64,000 nt of DNA from Leptospira fletcheri (lineage in GTDB: Bacteria; Spirochaetota; Leptospiria; Leptospirales; Leptospiraceae). Location: NCBI RefSeq assembly GCF_004769195.1, contig NZ_RQET01000004.1, positions 1,054,001 through 1,118,000 on the forward strand, in the 5' to 3' direction. Shown here one piece after another: positions 48,188 through 56,328 of the stretch (position 1 is its first letter; every line of letters begins with the position of its first letter). Under the pieces are notes generated by a model that worked only from the letters and a program-made list of their open reading frames with translations, made no database searches and was not told the origin of the DNA. The translations under genes were made by a program, and so were the position numbers.

Positions 48188-48841
48188 TTAACGATTCTTT
48201 TCCGCCTGCTTGGAATATTTTCTTTGGTATACGAAACGGATCACTTCCGCCTCCAGCCACGGTACCGGTTTTCCTCCACCTAGGATCCGGGAATCAACAT
48301 AAGCTTTGCAGGTCTTTTCCAATACTTGGCAGACCGCGTGCACGTCGTCTATGCTTCCGTGTGCACAAAGAGCCCCCGAGTTTCGCAACAATACTGCGTT
48401 TCTTCTCTTAATGGCTGATATTAATTTGGAGGAGGCTTTCCGGTCGGAACCCAATTGGACGACCTTCGCATTCGGACCCACGATCTGTGCCATATCGTCC
48501 AACAGAGGTCGAACTGTCGTCCCCGCCATAGAACAAGTCATTATGTTTTCCTGAGTGGAATGAACGATTACGTTCCATTCGGGGTGCTCCAAGTAAAGAG
48601 CTATGTGAGCTGCGGATTCCTCCGGCACATCTCCGGGAAAAATCTGATCCGACTGTAACGGTAGTTCCAGCAATCCGTTCTTCTTCTTTTTTCCTAATGA
48701 GTTCAGGTCGCTCTTCTTCGGCGTAATCCAGACGCTGCGTCCGATTTTGACGCTGGCGCATCCGTCCGGTTTCAAAATTCCTTCCTGAACCAATCTGGGA
48801 AGAAACGATTGCAATTCGATCGGGCTTTGCGGAATTTTCAT
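48188..48841 (-). CDS. Class II aldolase/adducin paralogue lacking two zinc ligands
   Basis: This 217-aa protein has the class II aldolase fold and aligns with the product of the gene before it. Glu75 and His79 match, and His94 is kept, but the HTH motif is HST (His96 becomes Thr) and the NHG motif is NSG (His becomes Ser155). A zinc site with one His would not support normal aldolase or epimerase chemistry. The start at 48841 overlaps the upstream stop by four bases (ATGA), so the two are coupled and may form a heteromer. A longer frame would start 12 codons earlier inside the other gene. It could be a regulatory subunit or have new chemistry. Confidence 0.78.
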   Translation of the reverse strand: MKIPQSPIELQSFLPRLVQEGILKPDGCASVKIGRSVWITPKKSDLNSLGKKKKNGLLELPLQSDQIFPGDVPEESAAHIALYLEHPEWNVIVHSTQENIMTCSMAGTTVRPLLDDMAQIVGPNAKVVQLGSDRKASSKLISAIKRRNAVLLRNSGALCAHGSIDDVHAVCQVLEKTCKAYVDSRILGGGKPVPWLEAEVIRFVYQRKYSKQAEKNR

Positions 48842-49494
48842 GCGTTTGCTCGGACTCCGTAATTTTGGACGTACCATTCCCTGACTGCATTCGTTCCAGT
48901 TTTTTTCATCCCGGATATTTTGACGAATTCTTGGTCCACAAATTTCTTACAAACCCGTTCCAATGACATCGCCACATCGAACGCATCGGTCATATCTTTT
49001 CCGATACATAGCGTGCCGTGGTTTGCGAGCAAAACCGCTTTGCTTCCGGATCGGTCCAATGCTTGGATCGCCATTTTGATAAGTTTCTTCGTTCCCGGTA
49101 AGGAATAAGAGGTGCAAAGTACAGGGCCACCTATGATTTTTTTCATCTCGGAATCCAGGACCGGAACCTCTCTTCTGGCAGCGGCTACGACGGAAGCCTG
49201 CAATTGGTGGGTATGAATCACTGCGCCGATATCGGACCTGAGTTCGTATGCGGCAGCGTGAAGCCCCTTTTCATAGGAGGGTTTGATCCTTCCGATATGA
49301 CTCAGGTCGTGGCGATTCACTTGTACCATTTCGTCCGGTCTCAGGTCTTCATACGTTCTTCCCGTAGGAGTGATTACGAAATAATCCTCGTCGATCCGTT
49401 GGCTGATATTTCCCCAACTTCGAGCGATCAATCCCGCCTTTAACAGTCGTATTCCGGCATCCCGGACCAGCAATTTAGCCTTATCGATATCCAT
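48838..49494 (-). CDS. Class II aldolase (zinc-dependent), sugar-phosphate type
   Basis: This 218-aa protein has all class II aldolase features: GNIS phosphate loop near residue 28, TPTG (42-45), catalytic Glu75, zinc ligands His94 and His96 in IHTH, and His159 in NHG. Family members cleave fuculose-1-phosphate, rhamnulose-1-phosphate or related compounds, or act as ribulose-5-phosphate 4-epimerase. The start ATG 49494 has GGAGGG five bases upstream; the longer frame overlaps the upstream gene. It is the middle gene of a three-gene operon. The substrate cannot be named from sequence. Confidence 0.85.
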   Translation of the reverse strand: MDIDKAKLLVRDAGIRLLKAGLIARSWGNISQRIDEDYFVITPTGRTYEDLRPDEMVQVNRHDLSHIGRIKPSYEKGLHAAAYELRSDIGAVIHTHQLQASVVAAARREVPVLDSEMKKIIGGPVLCTSYSLPGTKKLIKMAIQALDRSGSKAVLLANHGTLCIGKDMTDAFDVAMSLERVCKKFVDQEFVKISGMKKTGTNAVREWYVQNYGVRANA

Positions 49495-49519
49495 ATTTCC
49501 CTCCAAACGATCCGACTTC

Positions 49520-50995
49520 CTATCTCGCGGAAACACCTTCCACTTTTTGGAATACTCGATCGAATCTTTTTAAAGCGTCGTCGATCACCGCATCCGTATC
49601 CGATGCACTGGTATATAATCGGCTTCCCGCAAGAGTCACTAAGCCTTCGGCCATATAAGCGGCTCCCATCTCTTCCATGGCTTTTTTCCGTTGGTGCGCT
49701 TCCTGGATCGTACGTTTGATTTTCCAGAATTTCTTAATATCGATTTCTAAAAGCATGGTACCTACGGTTTCCAAATGACAGATGGATCCCTGGTTAAAGG
49801 CGACAAAGGGAAGGTCGTATTTTTGAATCAATTTTTTCAGACCCGCGGTGATTCTATCTCCGGCTTTGCCCGCTTTTTCGCAGGCTTTCTGCTTTTCGAT
49901 TTCCACAAGCGTATAATATCCTGCTGCGGAACTGAGAGGGTTCGCGGCCATGGTGCCGCCGATCAGGGCTTTCTTCATGCCTGTTTGGATTCCGGCCGAT
50001 AGGTATTTCATATATTCCCGTTTTCCCCCTAATCCTCCCGCGGAAGGATATCCTCCGGCCACTACTTTTCCGAATACGGTCAGATCGGGACTGATTCCGA
50101 AGTAGCCTTGGGCTCCGCTCATTCCTATCCTAAAGGCCGTCACGACCTCGTCGAATACGAGCAATGCCCCGTATTTGTCGCAAAGCTCCCGGACTCCTTT
50201 GTTAAAATCCATATCGAGAGGTCGGGTCCCACTTTCGGGCCCTACAGGTTCGATCAGTACTGCAGCAGTGCCTCCCCTCCAGCGGTTCCTTTTGAGAACG
50301 CTTTCCAAGGAATTCAGATCGTTCGGATAAAACTCTTGGGTGTATTTGAAGACGTGTTTCGGAATTCCGTGGGCTTCGAAATGTCTCGTCCCCGGGATAC
50401 GGATTCCATACGCGAGTTGGTCGCTCCAGCCGTGATAGGCTCCACCCATCTTGACTACGTTTTTCTTCTTCGTTGCCAGACGCGCTACCCGGATCGCCGC
50501 CATGCAGGCTTCGGTGCCGGATCCTAACATGCGGAACATCTGAACGGAGGGCATGTGTTCCACGATTTTTTCAGCGAGTCTAAGTTCGTATTCGTGAAAT
50601 AGGCCGGTGACCGGTCCCGTGTCTTTTAACAATTGCACCACTTTTTCACGGACCGATTTCGGGTTACTTCCTAGAACCGTAGGGCCTCCTCCTTGCAGGA
50701 AGTCTATGTATTTGTTCCCATCCAGATCATGCAAATAGGCTCCTTCCGCCTTCGTAAATACTAGGGGAAAAGGAAAGTTAAAAGCAAGGTTGTGTTGCAC
50801 GCCTCCGGGAATGAATTCGGAGGCTTCCCGGATCATCGCTTTGGACTTTACGCATTTCTTTTCATAATAATTGTCCAGATAATCCTGCAAATGGTCTTTG
50901 CGAATCGAACGTATCGGTAATCCGATCAGTTTCCTTAATTGTCGATACACTTCCTGCGTATCTGGGTATTTGGTGATCGCATAACCGGTGGCCAT
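49520..50995 (-). CDS. Class III aminotransferase, glutamate-1-semialdehyde aminomutase-like
   Basis: This is a PLP-dependent enzyme of 491 aa. The PLP lysine is Lys310 in GKVVAGGYP, and DEVVTAFR supplies the Asp that binds the PLP ring nitrogen. The GSGTEACMAAIRVAR and MGGAYHGWSD motifs follow the glutamate-1-semialdehyde mutase branch. About 55 extra residues precede the family N-terminus. Being first in an operon with aldolase genes rather than haem genes, it is unlikely to be HemL; transamination of an amino sugar, keto acid or aldehyde is more likely. It has a good GGGAGAGG site and lies beside a large TetR operator. Confidence 0.83.
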   Translation of the reverse strand: MATGYAITKYPDTQEVYRQLRKLIGLPIRSIRKDHLQDYLDNYYEKKCVKSKAMIREASEFIPGGVQHNLAFNFPFPLVFTKAEGAYLHDLDGNKYIDFLQGGGPTVLGSNPKSVREKVVQLLKDTGPVTGLFHEYELRLAEKIVEHMPSVQMFRMLGSGTEACMAAIRVARLATKKKNVVKMGGAYHGWSDQLAYGIRIPGTRHFEAHGIPKHVFKYTQEFYPNDLNSLESVLKRNRWRGGTAAVLIEPVGPESGTRPLDMDFNKGVRELCDKYGALLVFDEVVTAFRIGMSGAQGYFGISPDLTVFGKVVAGGYPSAGGLGGKREYMKYLSAGIQTGMKKALIGGTMAANPLSSAAGYYTLVEIEKQKACEKAGKAGDRITAGLKKLIQKYDLPFVAFNQGSICHLETVGTMLLEIDIKKFWKIKRTIQEAHQRKKAMEEMGAAYMAEGLVTLAGSRLYTSASDTDAVIDDALKRFDRVFQKVEGVSAR

Positions 50996-51016
50996 TTTCC
51001 TCTCCCTGGATCGAGA

Positions 51017-51062
51017 TTTCTACTTGACAGTGAGTGACTACTCACTCACTGTCAAGTAGAAA
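51017..51062. promoter_or_regulatory. 46-bp perfect inverted repeat, probable TetR operator
   Basis: The arms at 51017-51037 and 51042-51062 are 21 bp each and perfectly complementary, with a 4-bp centre (CTAC). The inner part reads GTGAGTGA-N4-TCACTCAC. Each arm also contains TTGACA, so a -35 box may be overlapped in both directions, although no clear -10 box is seen. The site lies 21 bp upstream of the aminotransferase gene and about 80 bp upstream of the tetR gene, as expected for an operator controlling both. Confidence 0.8.
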
Positions 51063-51142
51063 AACGGAATCCTCTTTAAAAATCCGGAAATCCGGAATTT
51101 GAATAGGAGTTCCGCTTTTGCATAACGGGGGAGTTTCCTAAA

Positions 51143-51805
51143 TTGGCCGCATCTATGCCTAAATATTACAGCGAGACGTTCGAACGCATTCCGGAAGAAA
51201 AGAGAAATCGAATCTTGTCCGTAGCGATCACGGAATTCGCAAATCGAGGCTTCACTAGTGCGAACACGAATGTGATCGCTCAAAAAGCCGGAATCAGTGT
51301 AGGTTCTCTGTTCAAGTATTTCGAGACCAAAGAGGATTTTTTTCTCACTGCGGTCGGACACGGAATCAATCAGTTGGAAAAGACCTTAGAAACCGTTTTG
51401 ACCGAACAAAACGATCTGTTCGGAAAAATAGAAAGTATTCTTCGGATCATCCAGACACATTCCCGCGAAAATCAGGATATCATCAGATTGTACAACGAAA
51501 TGACTTCGGAAGGGAATTCCGATCTGATACGGAAATTGTCCTCGGAGTTGGAAACGGTTTCCGCAAAGGTCTATACTTCCTTGTTGAAGAACGCGAAAAA
51601 GCAGGGAATTGTGAGCAAGGAGGTCGATGAAAGGATTTTCGCATTCTGCCTGGATAATCTGTTTATGACCCTGCAATTCTCCTACGCGACGGAATATTAT
51701 AAAGAAAGAATGAGAATTTATCTCGGGGAAGGAATGGTGGGGAACGACGAAAAGATCGTCCAAGGATTGATGAAGTTCATCCGCCGAGCCCTGTCCAAGG
51801 ACTGA
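51143..51805 (+). CDS. TetR-family transcriptional regulator
   Basis: This 220-aa repressor-like protein has the TetR helix-turn-helix at about 20-65 (RILSVAITEFANRGF, then AQKAGISVGSLFKYFETKEDFF). The ligand-binding domain is helical and does not identify a ligand. TTG at 51143, 9 nt after GGGGGAG, is the preferred start; ATG 51155 has no site. It is divergent from the aminotransferase-aldolase operon across the 46-bp palindrome, which it most likely binds. The same core site lies upstream of the FGGY kinase gene. Confidence 0.85.
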   Translation: MAASMPKYYSETFERIPEEKRNRILSVAITEFANRGFTSANTNVIAQKAGISVGSLFKYFETKEDFFLTAVGHGINQLEKTLETVLTEQNDLFGKIESILRIIQTHSRENQDIIRLYNEMTSEGNSDLIRKLSSELETVSAKVYTSLLKNAKKQGIVSKEVDERIFAFCLDNLFMTLQFSYATEYYKERMRIYLGEGMVGNDEKIVQGLMKFIRRALSKD

Positions 51806-51849
51806 AGTTGCCGGTTTTCAACGGTCGTTTCAGTCTTTCTTCCCCCCGA

Positions 51850-53103
51850 TTATTTGTGGAAAGCGGCCGCCGTGTTTTTTACCAGATTCGACTCCATCAT
51901 CGGAGATTCCTTCAAGAAGAAAGATAAAATCGCGTTTAGAACCGACAGAACGATGAAGATCCGCATGAATTCTTCGCTGCCCAGAGTATTGATTCCTACG
52001 ATGAACGCGATTCCGGAGATTTGTCCAATCAACAATAGAATTCCCTGAGAAGAGGATTCCGGCGCGGGAGAAGTGATTTCGGCGCAGTACTGGAATCCGA
52101 TGGGAGCGCCCGCTCCTAGTAGAAAGAATCCGATCAAAAATGAACCCGCCAATAAAAGGGAATAATCTTTTGCGAATGCAAGAAGAAGGATTCCTGGAAG
52201 AAAACCGATCATAGCCAAAACCAAGAAGGGACGCCGTTTCCCGATAGCATCCGATACGGGAGGAAACACCACGCCTCCCACGATTCCGGAGATGAGGAGT
52301 ATTCCTCCCACGATCCCGGTTTGTTCCATGGTGAGTCCTTTTTTTTCGCAGATTTGATCGATGCAGGTGCTCAGAGCATTAAAAATTCCTAAACCGATGA
52401 AAAATAGCAGTAACGCTTTTTGCATTTCTCTCCGGCTCAGGATATGTTTGAGTCCCTGGAACACCTGGATTTTGGAATCTTCTCCGTTTACGCTAGGAGA
52501 GGTCGGCGGTTTTTCCCGGAAGAATAGGAGAAAAAGCGCCGCTCCAACCAAGGAGAGGATCCCATAGATCATGACGGTTTGCGGAATTTTGGCGGGATCC
52601 GGTTCGTCTCCGCCGATGAAAAGAGGAGTCCCGATCATGACCGCTATGATCCCCAAAAATTGCGCCAAGGTTCCGATCGCTACTGCCGTAGCTCTTTCCT
52701 TGAGCGGAAACCAGAGGACGCTGACTTTAGTTACCGCATTGATGATAAAAGGCTGCGCGATCGCTAAGCCGATTTGGCAGAAGATCACGAAGGAATAATC
52801 GGAGGCCAGCAATCCTTTTAGGAATCCTAGGCTGCCAGCCAAGAAAGCGCCGATTCCGACTCCGACCTTGGTTCCATACGTATCGATGACGTACGACGCA
52901 GGTATAGCCATCACGATGAAGACACCCAGGAAGATCATGGAGAGGAGGTCTATCTCGAAGGAGCCGACGCCGTAAAATTGTTTCGCTTCTCTTGCGATCG
53001 GAGCAAAAGTCAACCACTGGATTTGGATGATGGCAGTGACTAAAGAGTAGAGAGCAAGGATTACCCATCGATATCCGTATGATTTAATGCGATTGTCTTC
53101 CAT
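51850..53103 (-). CDS. MFS transporter, FLVCR-like
   Basis: This 417-aa carrier has twelve predicted helices. The first, RWVILALYSLVTAIIQIQWLTFAP, resembles the FLVCR group, whose animal members move haem or choline. The MFS motif between helices 2 and 3 is YVIDTYGTKVG. Its gene lies between the tetR and FGGY kinase genes and is divergent from the latter, so it may import the substrate of the locus. No operator match was seen directly before its start. Confidence 0.78.
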   Translation of the reverse strand: MEDNRIKSYGYRWVILALYSLVTAIIQIQWLTFAPIAREAKQFYGVGSFEIDLLSMIFLGVFIVMAIPASYVIDTYGTKVGVGIGAFLAGSLGFLKGLLASDYSFVIFCQIGLAIAQPFIINAVTKVSVLWFPLKERATAVAIGTLAQFLGIIAVMIGTPLFIGGDEPDPAKIPQTVMIYGILSLVGAALFLLFFREKPPTSPSVNGEDSKIQVFQGLKHILSRREMQKALLLFFIGLGIFNALSTCIDQICEKKGLTMEQTGIVGGILLISGIVGGVVFPPVSDAIGKRRPFLVLAMIGFLPGILLLAFAKDYSLLLAGSFLIGFFLLGAGAPIGFQYCAEITSPAPESSSQGILLLIGQISGIAFIVGINTLGSEEFMRIFIVLSVLNAILSFFLKESPMMESNLVKNTAAAFHK

Positions 53104-53505
53104 TGACTTCCCCGTTAAAAAGGATCTATCCGCTTCGCCGTCGCTTTAGAGTTTTACGATCATCCTTCTTCAGGAAAACCGGTGCGAAACCTTCCTTCGA
53201 TCTTTCTTAGACAAGGATCGTAGTTTTCTTTCCACTTCCAAGCAATTTACGATTCCAGGTCGGAATTCGCGGAACCGTTTCGGGAATGAGAAAGGTTTCT
53301 TCTTTGCGGGATGTAAGAGATATATAAGTGAAGTGTAATTTTCTTTTCCGTCTTATGAAAATTCTTTCAGCGAAATCCATTCCGATTCGTTTCTATCGGA
53401 GGTTCCGGTGAAAGAAAAATGATTGCTCTTTGTCCCTCGTTCTTTTGCATATGAGTGATTGCTCACTTGTAGCCGAGTGGGTTTCGGGCCGGGGAAAACA
53501 AACGA
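53104..53505. other. Divergent intergenic region between MFS and FGGY kinase genes
   Basis: About 400 bp without a credible gene. The right end holds the AGTGA-N4-TCACT site (53454-53467) and a possible but weak promoter just before it. The rest shows no clear structure. A reading frame on the minus strand here overlaps the kinase start and has no ribosome site. Confidence 0.6.
53454..53467. promoter_or_regulatory. Second candidate TetR site, upstream of the FGGY kinase gene
   Basis: AGTGA (53454-53458), a 4-bp spacer and TCACT (53463-53467) repeat the core of the 46-bp palindrome with the same spacing. On the left the match extends to TGAGTGA. The site lies 38-52 bp upstream of the kinase start codon, a typical operator position. 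It is shorter and less symmetrical, so it may be a weaker site. Confidence 0.6.
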
Positions 53506-55116
53506 ATGGCAAAAGATCCTTCCACTCTTCATATTCTGACGTACGATATAGGCACTACCGGAATTAAAACCTGTCTGTTCGAGGTCTCCGAAAAATTGAA
53601 ACTTTTGCACTCCGTCGGAGCGGAATACGATTTAACGATTTTGGAAGACGGAGGCATCGAGCAGGACGTGTCCGATTGGTGGAGAGCGATGTGCGACACG
53701 ACTCGAAGGTTGCTTGCCGATTTGAAATGGGAAAAAGGAAACATCGACGGGATTTCATTTTGCTCACAGATGCAGGGATTGGTTCTCGTCGATAAGCAAC
53801 TGAATCCGGTTCGACCTGCGATGAGTTATATGGATCGCAGGGCTAAGGAGGAGATGCGAAAAGGAATCGAAAGCGGTTTTAAAATCGAAGGATTAAACGC
53901 ATTCAAACTGCTTCGATCGTTGCAAGTGACGGGGGCCGTAGCCGCGAGCGTCAAGGATCCTCTCTGGAAGTACAAATGGGTGGAAGCGAAGGAGCCGCAA
54001 GTATTTCGAAGCGTATACAAGTGGTTGGACGTGAAGGAATATCTCATCGCGAGAAGCTCGGGGAGAGCGATCATGACGCCGGATTCAGCTTTTGTCACGT
54101 TCTTATTCGATTCCAGGCCAGGCAAAGGACATTGGCACGAAGGTCTTTGCAAAATGTTCGGGGTCAATCCGGATCATTTGCCCGAAGTAGTACCCTCCAC
54201 AATGAAAGTAGGGGGTCTGACAGCTTTGGCCGCAGGAGATCTCGGTCTGACGGAAGGAATTCCAGTTTTCGGCGGAGGCGGTGATGCCTCCTTGATCGGG
54301 ATCGGCGCAGGGGCTGTGGCGGAAGGGGACACGCACATTTACTCCGGAACTTCCGGCTGGGTTTCCACGGTTACCACGAAGAGGAAAGTGGATCTTTCCG
54401 CACGAATCGCTTCCATCGTAGGAGCGCGTCCCGGGTATTACAATTATTTCGGAGAGCAGGAAACATCCGGAAAATGCCTGCAATGGGTCAAAGACCATCT
54501 GGCTTTGGACGAGATCGGGGTTTATCTGGAAAAAAAGAAGGTCACGGAAGGTACGGAAGCGATCTACGAAAGTCTGTTCGAGTTGCTCTTCGAGTCCATT
54601 CGGGACACTCCCGCGGGAAGCGATGGAGTCATTTTTACTCCTTGGCTCCATGGGAATCGTTGTCCTTTCGAGGATCCTTTGGCAAAAGGAATTTTTTTCA
54701 ATATCGGACTGAATACAGGTAAAAGGATGATGATCCGAGCAGTGATTGAAGGGATCGCGTTTCACAAAAGATGGATCCTGGAACTATCCGAAAAGAAAAT
54801 CCCCGCCTCGAAAACCCTTCGCTTTGTAGGCGGCGTAGCCAGATCCCCCATCGTTTGCCAGATTCTCTCCGACGTTACGGGTAGAAGGGTCGAAACCACG
54901 GAGCACCCCCAGAATGCCGGGGCCACCGGCGCCGCGGCGATAGCGGCGTTGGGTTTGGGAAAAATCTCCGATTTTTCGCAGATCCGGGATTTGATTCCGG
55001 TTCGGACGAGCTTCGAACCGAATCCGAGTACGAAGGCCATATACCAGAGAAATTTCGAAGTGTTTTGCAAGCTGTACGAGTCCAACCGAGGTCATTTTGC
55101 CAAATTGAACGGATGA
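53506..55116 (+). CDS. FGGY-family carbohydrate kinase, xylulokinase-like
   Basis: This 536-aa sugar kinase has two actin-like domains. The first begins TYDIGTTGIKTCLFEV with the phosphate loop. The catalytic Asp260 lies in GGGGDASLIGIG, and the second-domain ATP site includes YSGTSGWVSTV and GGVARSPIVCQIL. Xylulokinases are the closest group by eye, but FGGY specificity is hard to assign. ATG 53506 has GGGGAAAAC upstream. Together with the class II aldolase, it would turn a keto sugar into a sugar phosphate for cleavage, a common pairing in fucose, rhamnose and pentose pathways. Confidence 0.85.
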   Translation: MAKDPSTLHILTYDIGTTGIKTCLFEVSEKLKLLHSVGAEYDLTILEDGGIEQDVSDWWRAMCDTTRRLLADLKWEKGNIDGISFCSQMQGLVLVDKQLNPVRPAMSYMDRRAKEEMRKGIESGFKIEGLNAFKLLRSLQVTGAVAASVKDPLWKYKWVEAKEPQVFRSVYKWLDVKEYLIARSSGRAIMTPDSAFVTFLFDSRPGKGHWHEGLCKMFGVNPDHLPEVVPSTMKVGGLTALAAGDLGLTEGIPVFGGGGDASLIGIGAGAVAEGDTHIYSGTSGWVSTVTTKRKVDLSARIASIVGARPGYYNYFGEQETSGKCLQWVKDHLALDEIGVYLEKKKVTEGTEAIYESLFELLFESIRDTPAGSDGVIFTPWLHGNRCPFEDPLAKGIFFNIGLNTGKRMMIRAVIEGIAFHKRWILELSEKKIPASKTLRFVGGVARSPIVCQILSDVTGRRVETTEHPQNAGATGAAAIAALGLGKISDFSQIRDLIPVRTSFEPNPSTKAIYQRNFEVFCKLYESNRGHFAKLNG

Positions 55117-55216
55117 AGGATAGGGCGCTTCGACAAATCCGCGTTTTGCGCTTGGATTGACTTGTACGGGGCGATATGCGATTCTTCTACCTCAAATCAA
55201 CCCCGAAAGAGGTCTT

Positions 55217-56008
55217 ATGAAGATTCACACAATTGTTCGACGTCCCACTAAAAAATCCAAGCATAAGATCCCTCTTTTGTTCGTTCATGGAGCTTGGCAC
55301 GGAGCCTGGTGTTGGGACGAGTTCTTTCTGCCGTATTTCGCCTCCAAGGGTTTCGAAGTGCATGCGCTGGATCTCCGCGGACATGGGCAAAGTGAAGGTA
55401 AAAAGGGCATTCGGTTCCATCGCATTTCGGATTACGTGTCCGATTTGACGGAAGTGATCCAAGCATTTTCCGTTCCTCCGATTTTAATCGGCCATTCGAT
55501 GGGGGGCCTGGTCGTACAGAAATATCTGGAGAAGAAAAGTGTAAAGGGGGCCGTGTTGCTCGCTTCCGTTCCTCCGTCCGGAGTCTTAGCCACTACTTTG
55601 CGGGTCGCTCGGAAGCATCCGCTCGTATTCTTAAAGACGACGCTTTCTTGGAGTCTTTATCATGTGATTTCCACTCCTTCCTTATGCAAAGAAGCGTTCT
55701 TTTCGGAACCGATCCAGAATAACACGTTACAGAAATACTTCCAGAACATGCAGGAAGAATCTTTTCTCGGCTATTTGGATATGATGGTCTTCGAGCTGCC
55801 AAAACCGAAAAAGGTGAAAACTTCCGTGCTGGTGCTAGGAGCGGAAAAGGATTCCATCTTTTCCGTAGAACAAGTCCGGGCAACAGCTCAGGCATACGGA
55901 ACCGAGGCAGAGATTTTTCCCGGTATGGGCCATGATATGATGCTTGAAGCGGATTGGAAAAAGCCTGCGGATCGGATTCTCACTTGGGTGACTTCTCTTG
56001 GCGCTTAG
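55217..56008 (+). CDS. Alpha/beta hydrolase
   Basis: This 263-aa hydrolase has the HGAWHGAWCWDEF oxyanion loop, the nucleophile Ser94 in GHSMGG, an acidic residue in GAEKDSIF and His in GMGHDMML. The loop and length resemble esterases and lipases of the MenH/RsbQ kind. ATG 55217, with AGAGG five bases upstream, gives the family N-terminus; the frame is open 20 codons further but has no ribosome site. It lies about 100 bp after the FGGY kinase and may be part of the same unit. The substrate is unknown. Confidence 0.8.
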   Translation: MKIHTIVRRPTKKSKHKIPLLFVHGAWHGAWCWDEFFLPYFASKGFEVHALDLRGHGQSEGKKGIRFHRISDYVSDLTEVIQAFSVPPILIGHSMGGLVVQKYLEKKSVKGAVLLASVPPSGVLATTLRVARKHPLVFLKTTLSWSLYHVISTPSLCKEAFFSEPIQNNTLQKYFQNMQEESFLGYLDMMVFELPKPKKVKTSVLVLGAEKDSIFSVEQVRATAQAYGTEAEIFPGMGHDMMLEADWKKPADRILTWVTSLGA

Positions 56009-56151
56009 TCGAACCTAGATCATGTTCATATTTCCATTCGAGACATCGTCCGACTTTGTAGTATACGATATAAATGGAATATTTTCGACTTCGACTAATC
56101 ATAGTTAGGGATAAAACAATTCCCAGACAGAATAATCATTCATTTTCTTTG

Positions 56152-56167
56152 AAAGAGCATGCTCTTT
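56152..56167. promoter_or_regulatory. Palindrome AAAGAGCATGCTCTTT, candidate operator
   Basis: A 16-bp perfect palindrome without spacer. One base later a second perfect palindrome begins. TetR-type regulators often bind such sites near their own gene. The nearest regulator is the gene starting at 56329. Confidence 0.5.
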
Positions 56168-56168
56168 T

Positions 56169-56182
56169 GAATGTGAACATTC
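56169..56182. promoter_or_regulatory. Palindrome GAATGT-GA-ACATTC, candidate operator
   Basis: Two perfect 6-bp arms surround a 2-bp centre, next to the 16-bp palindrome at 56152-56167. The two have different sequences, so they may serve two proteins or one protein binding as two dimers. Confidence 0.45.
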
Positions 56183-56328
56183 TGCGAAAAATTCGTGTTA
56201 AACTATGACAGTAATTTCTGTTCCTCAACGGATAGATTTCGAACGGCGCGTTCAATGAAATTCTATTAAAAAGATTTGAACTCTAAAGCGGCGGAAACTT
56301 AATCGTAGGAAGAGTCACTTCCGATCGC

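Larger units (their letters stand above)
56009..56328. other. 320-bp intergenic region with two adjacent palindromes
   Basis: There is no plausible gene. Two perfect palindromes sit side by side at 56152-56182, about 150 bp upstream of the second tetR gene. The remainder is AT-rich and shows no tRNA or riboswitch-like structure that I can recognise. Confidence 0.6.

Noticed and set aside
49520..50995. hemL for haem synthesis
   Set aside because: The motifs fit the glutamate-1-semialdehyde branch, but a 55-aa N-terminal extension and an operon with aldolase genes argue against the haem pathway.
53353..53610. 85-codon minus-strand frame upstream of the FGGY kinase
   Set aside because: It overlaps the kinase start on the opposite strand and has no ribosome site; the product looks random.
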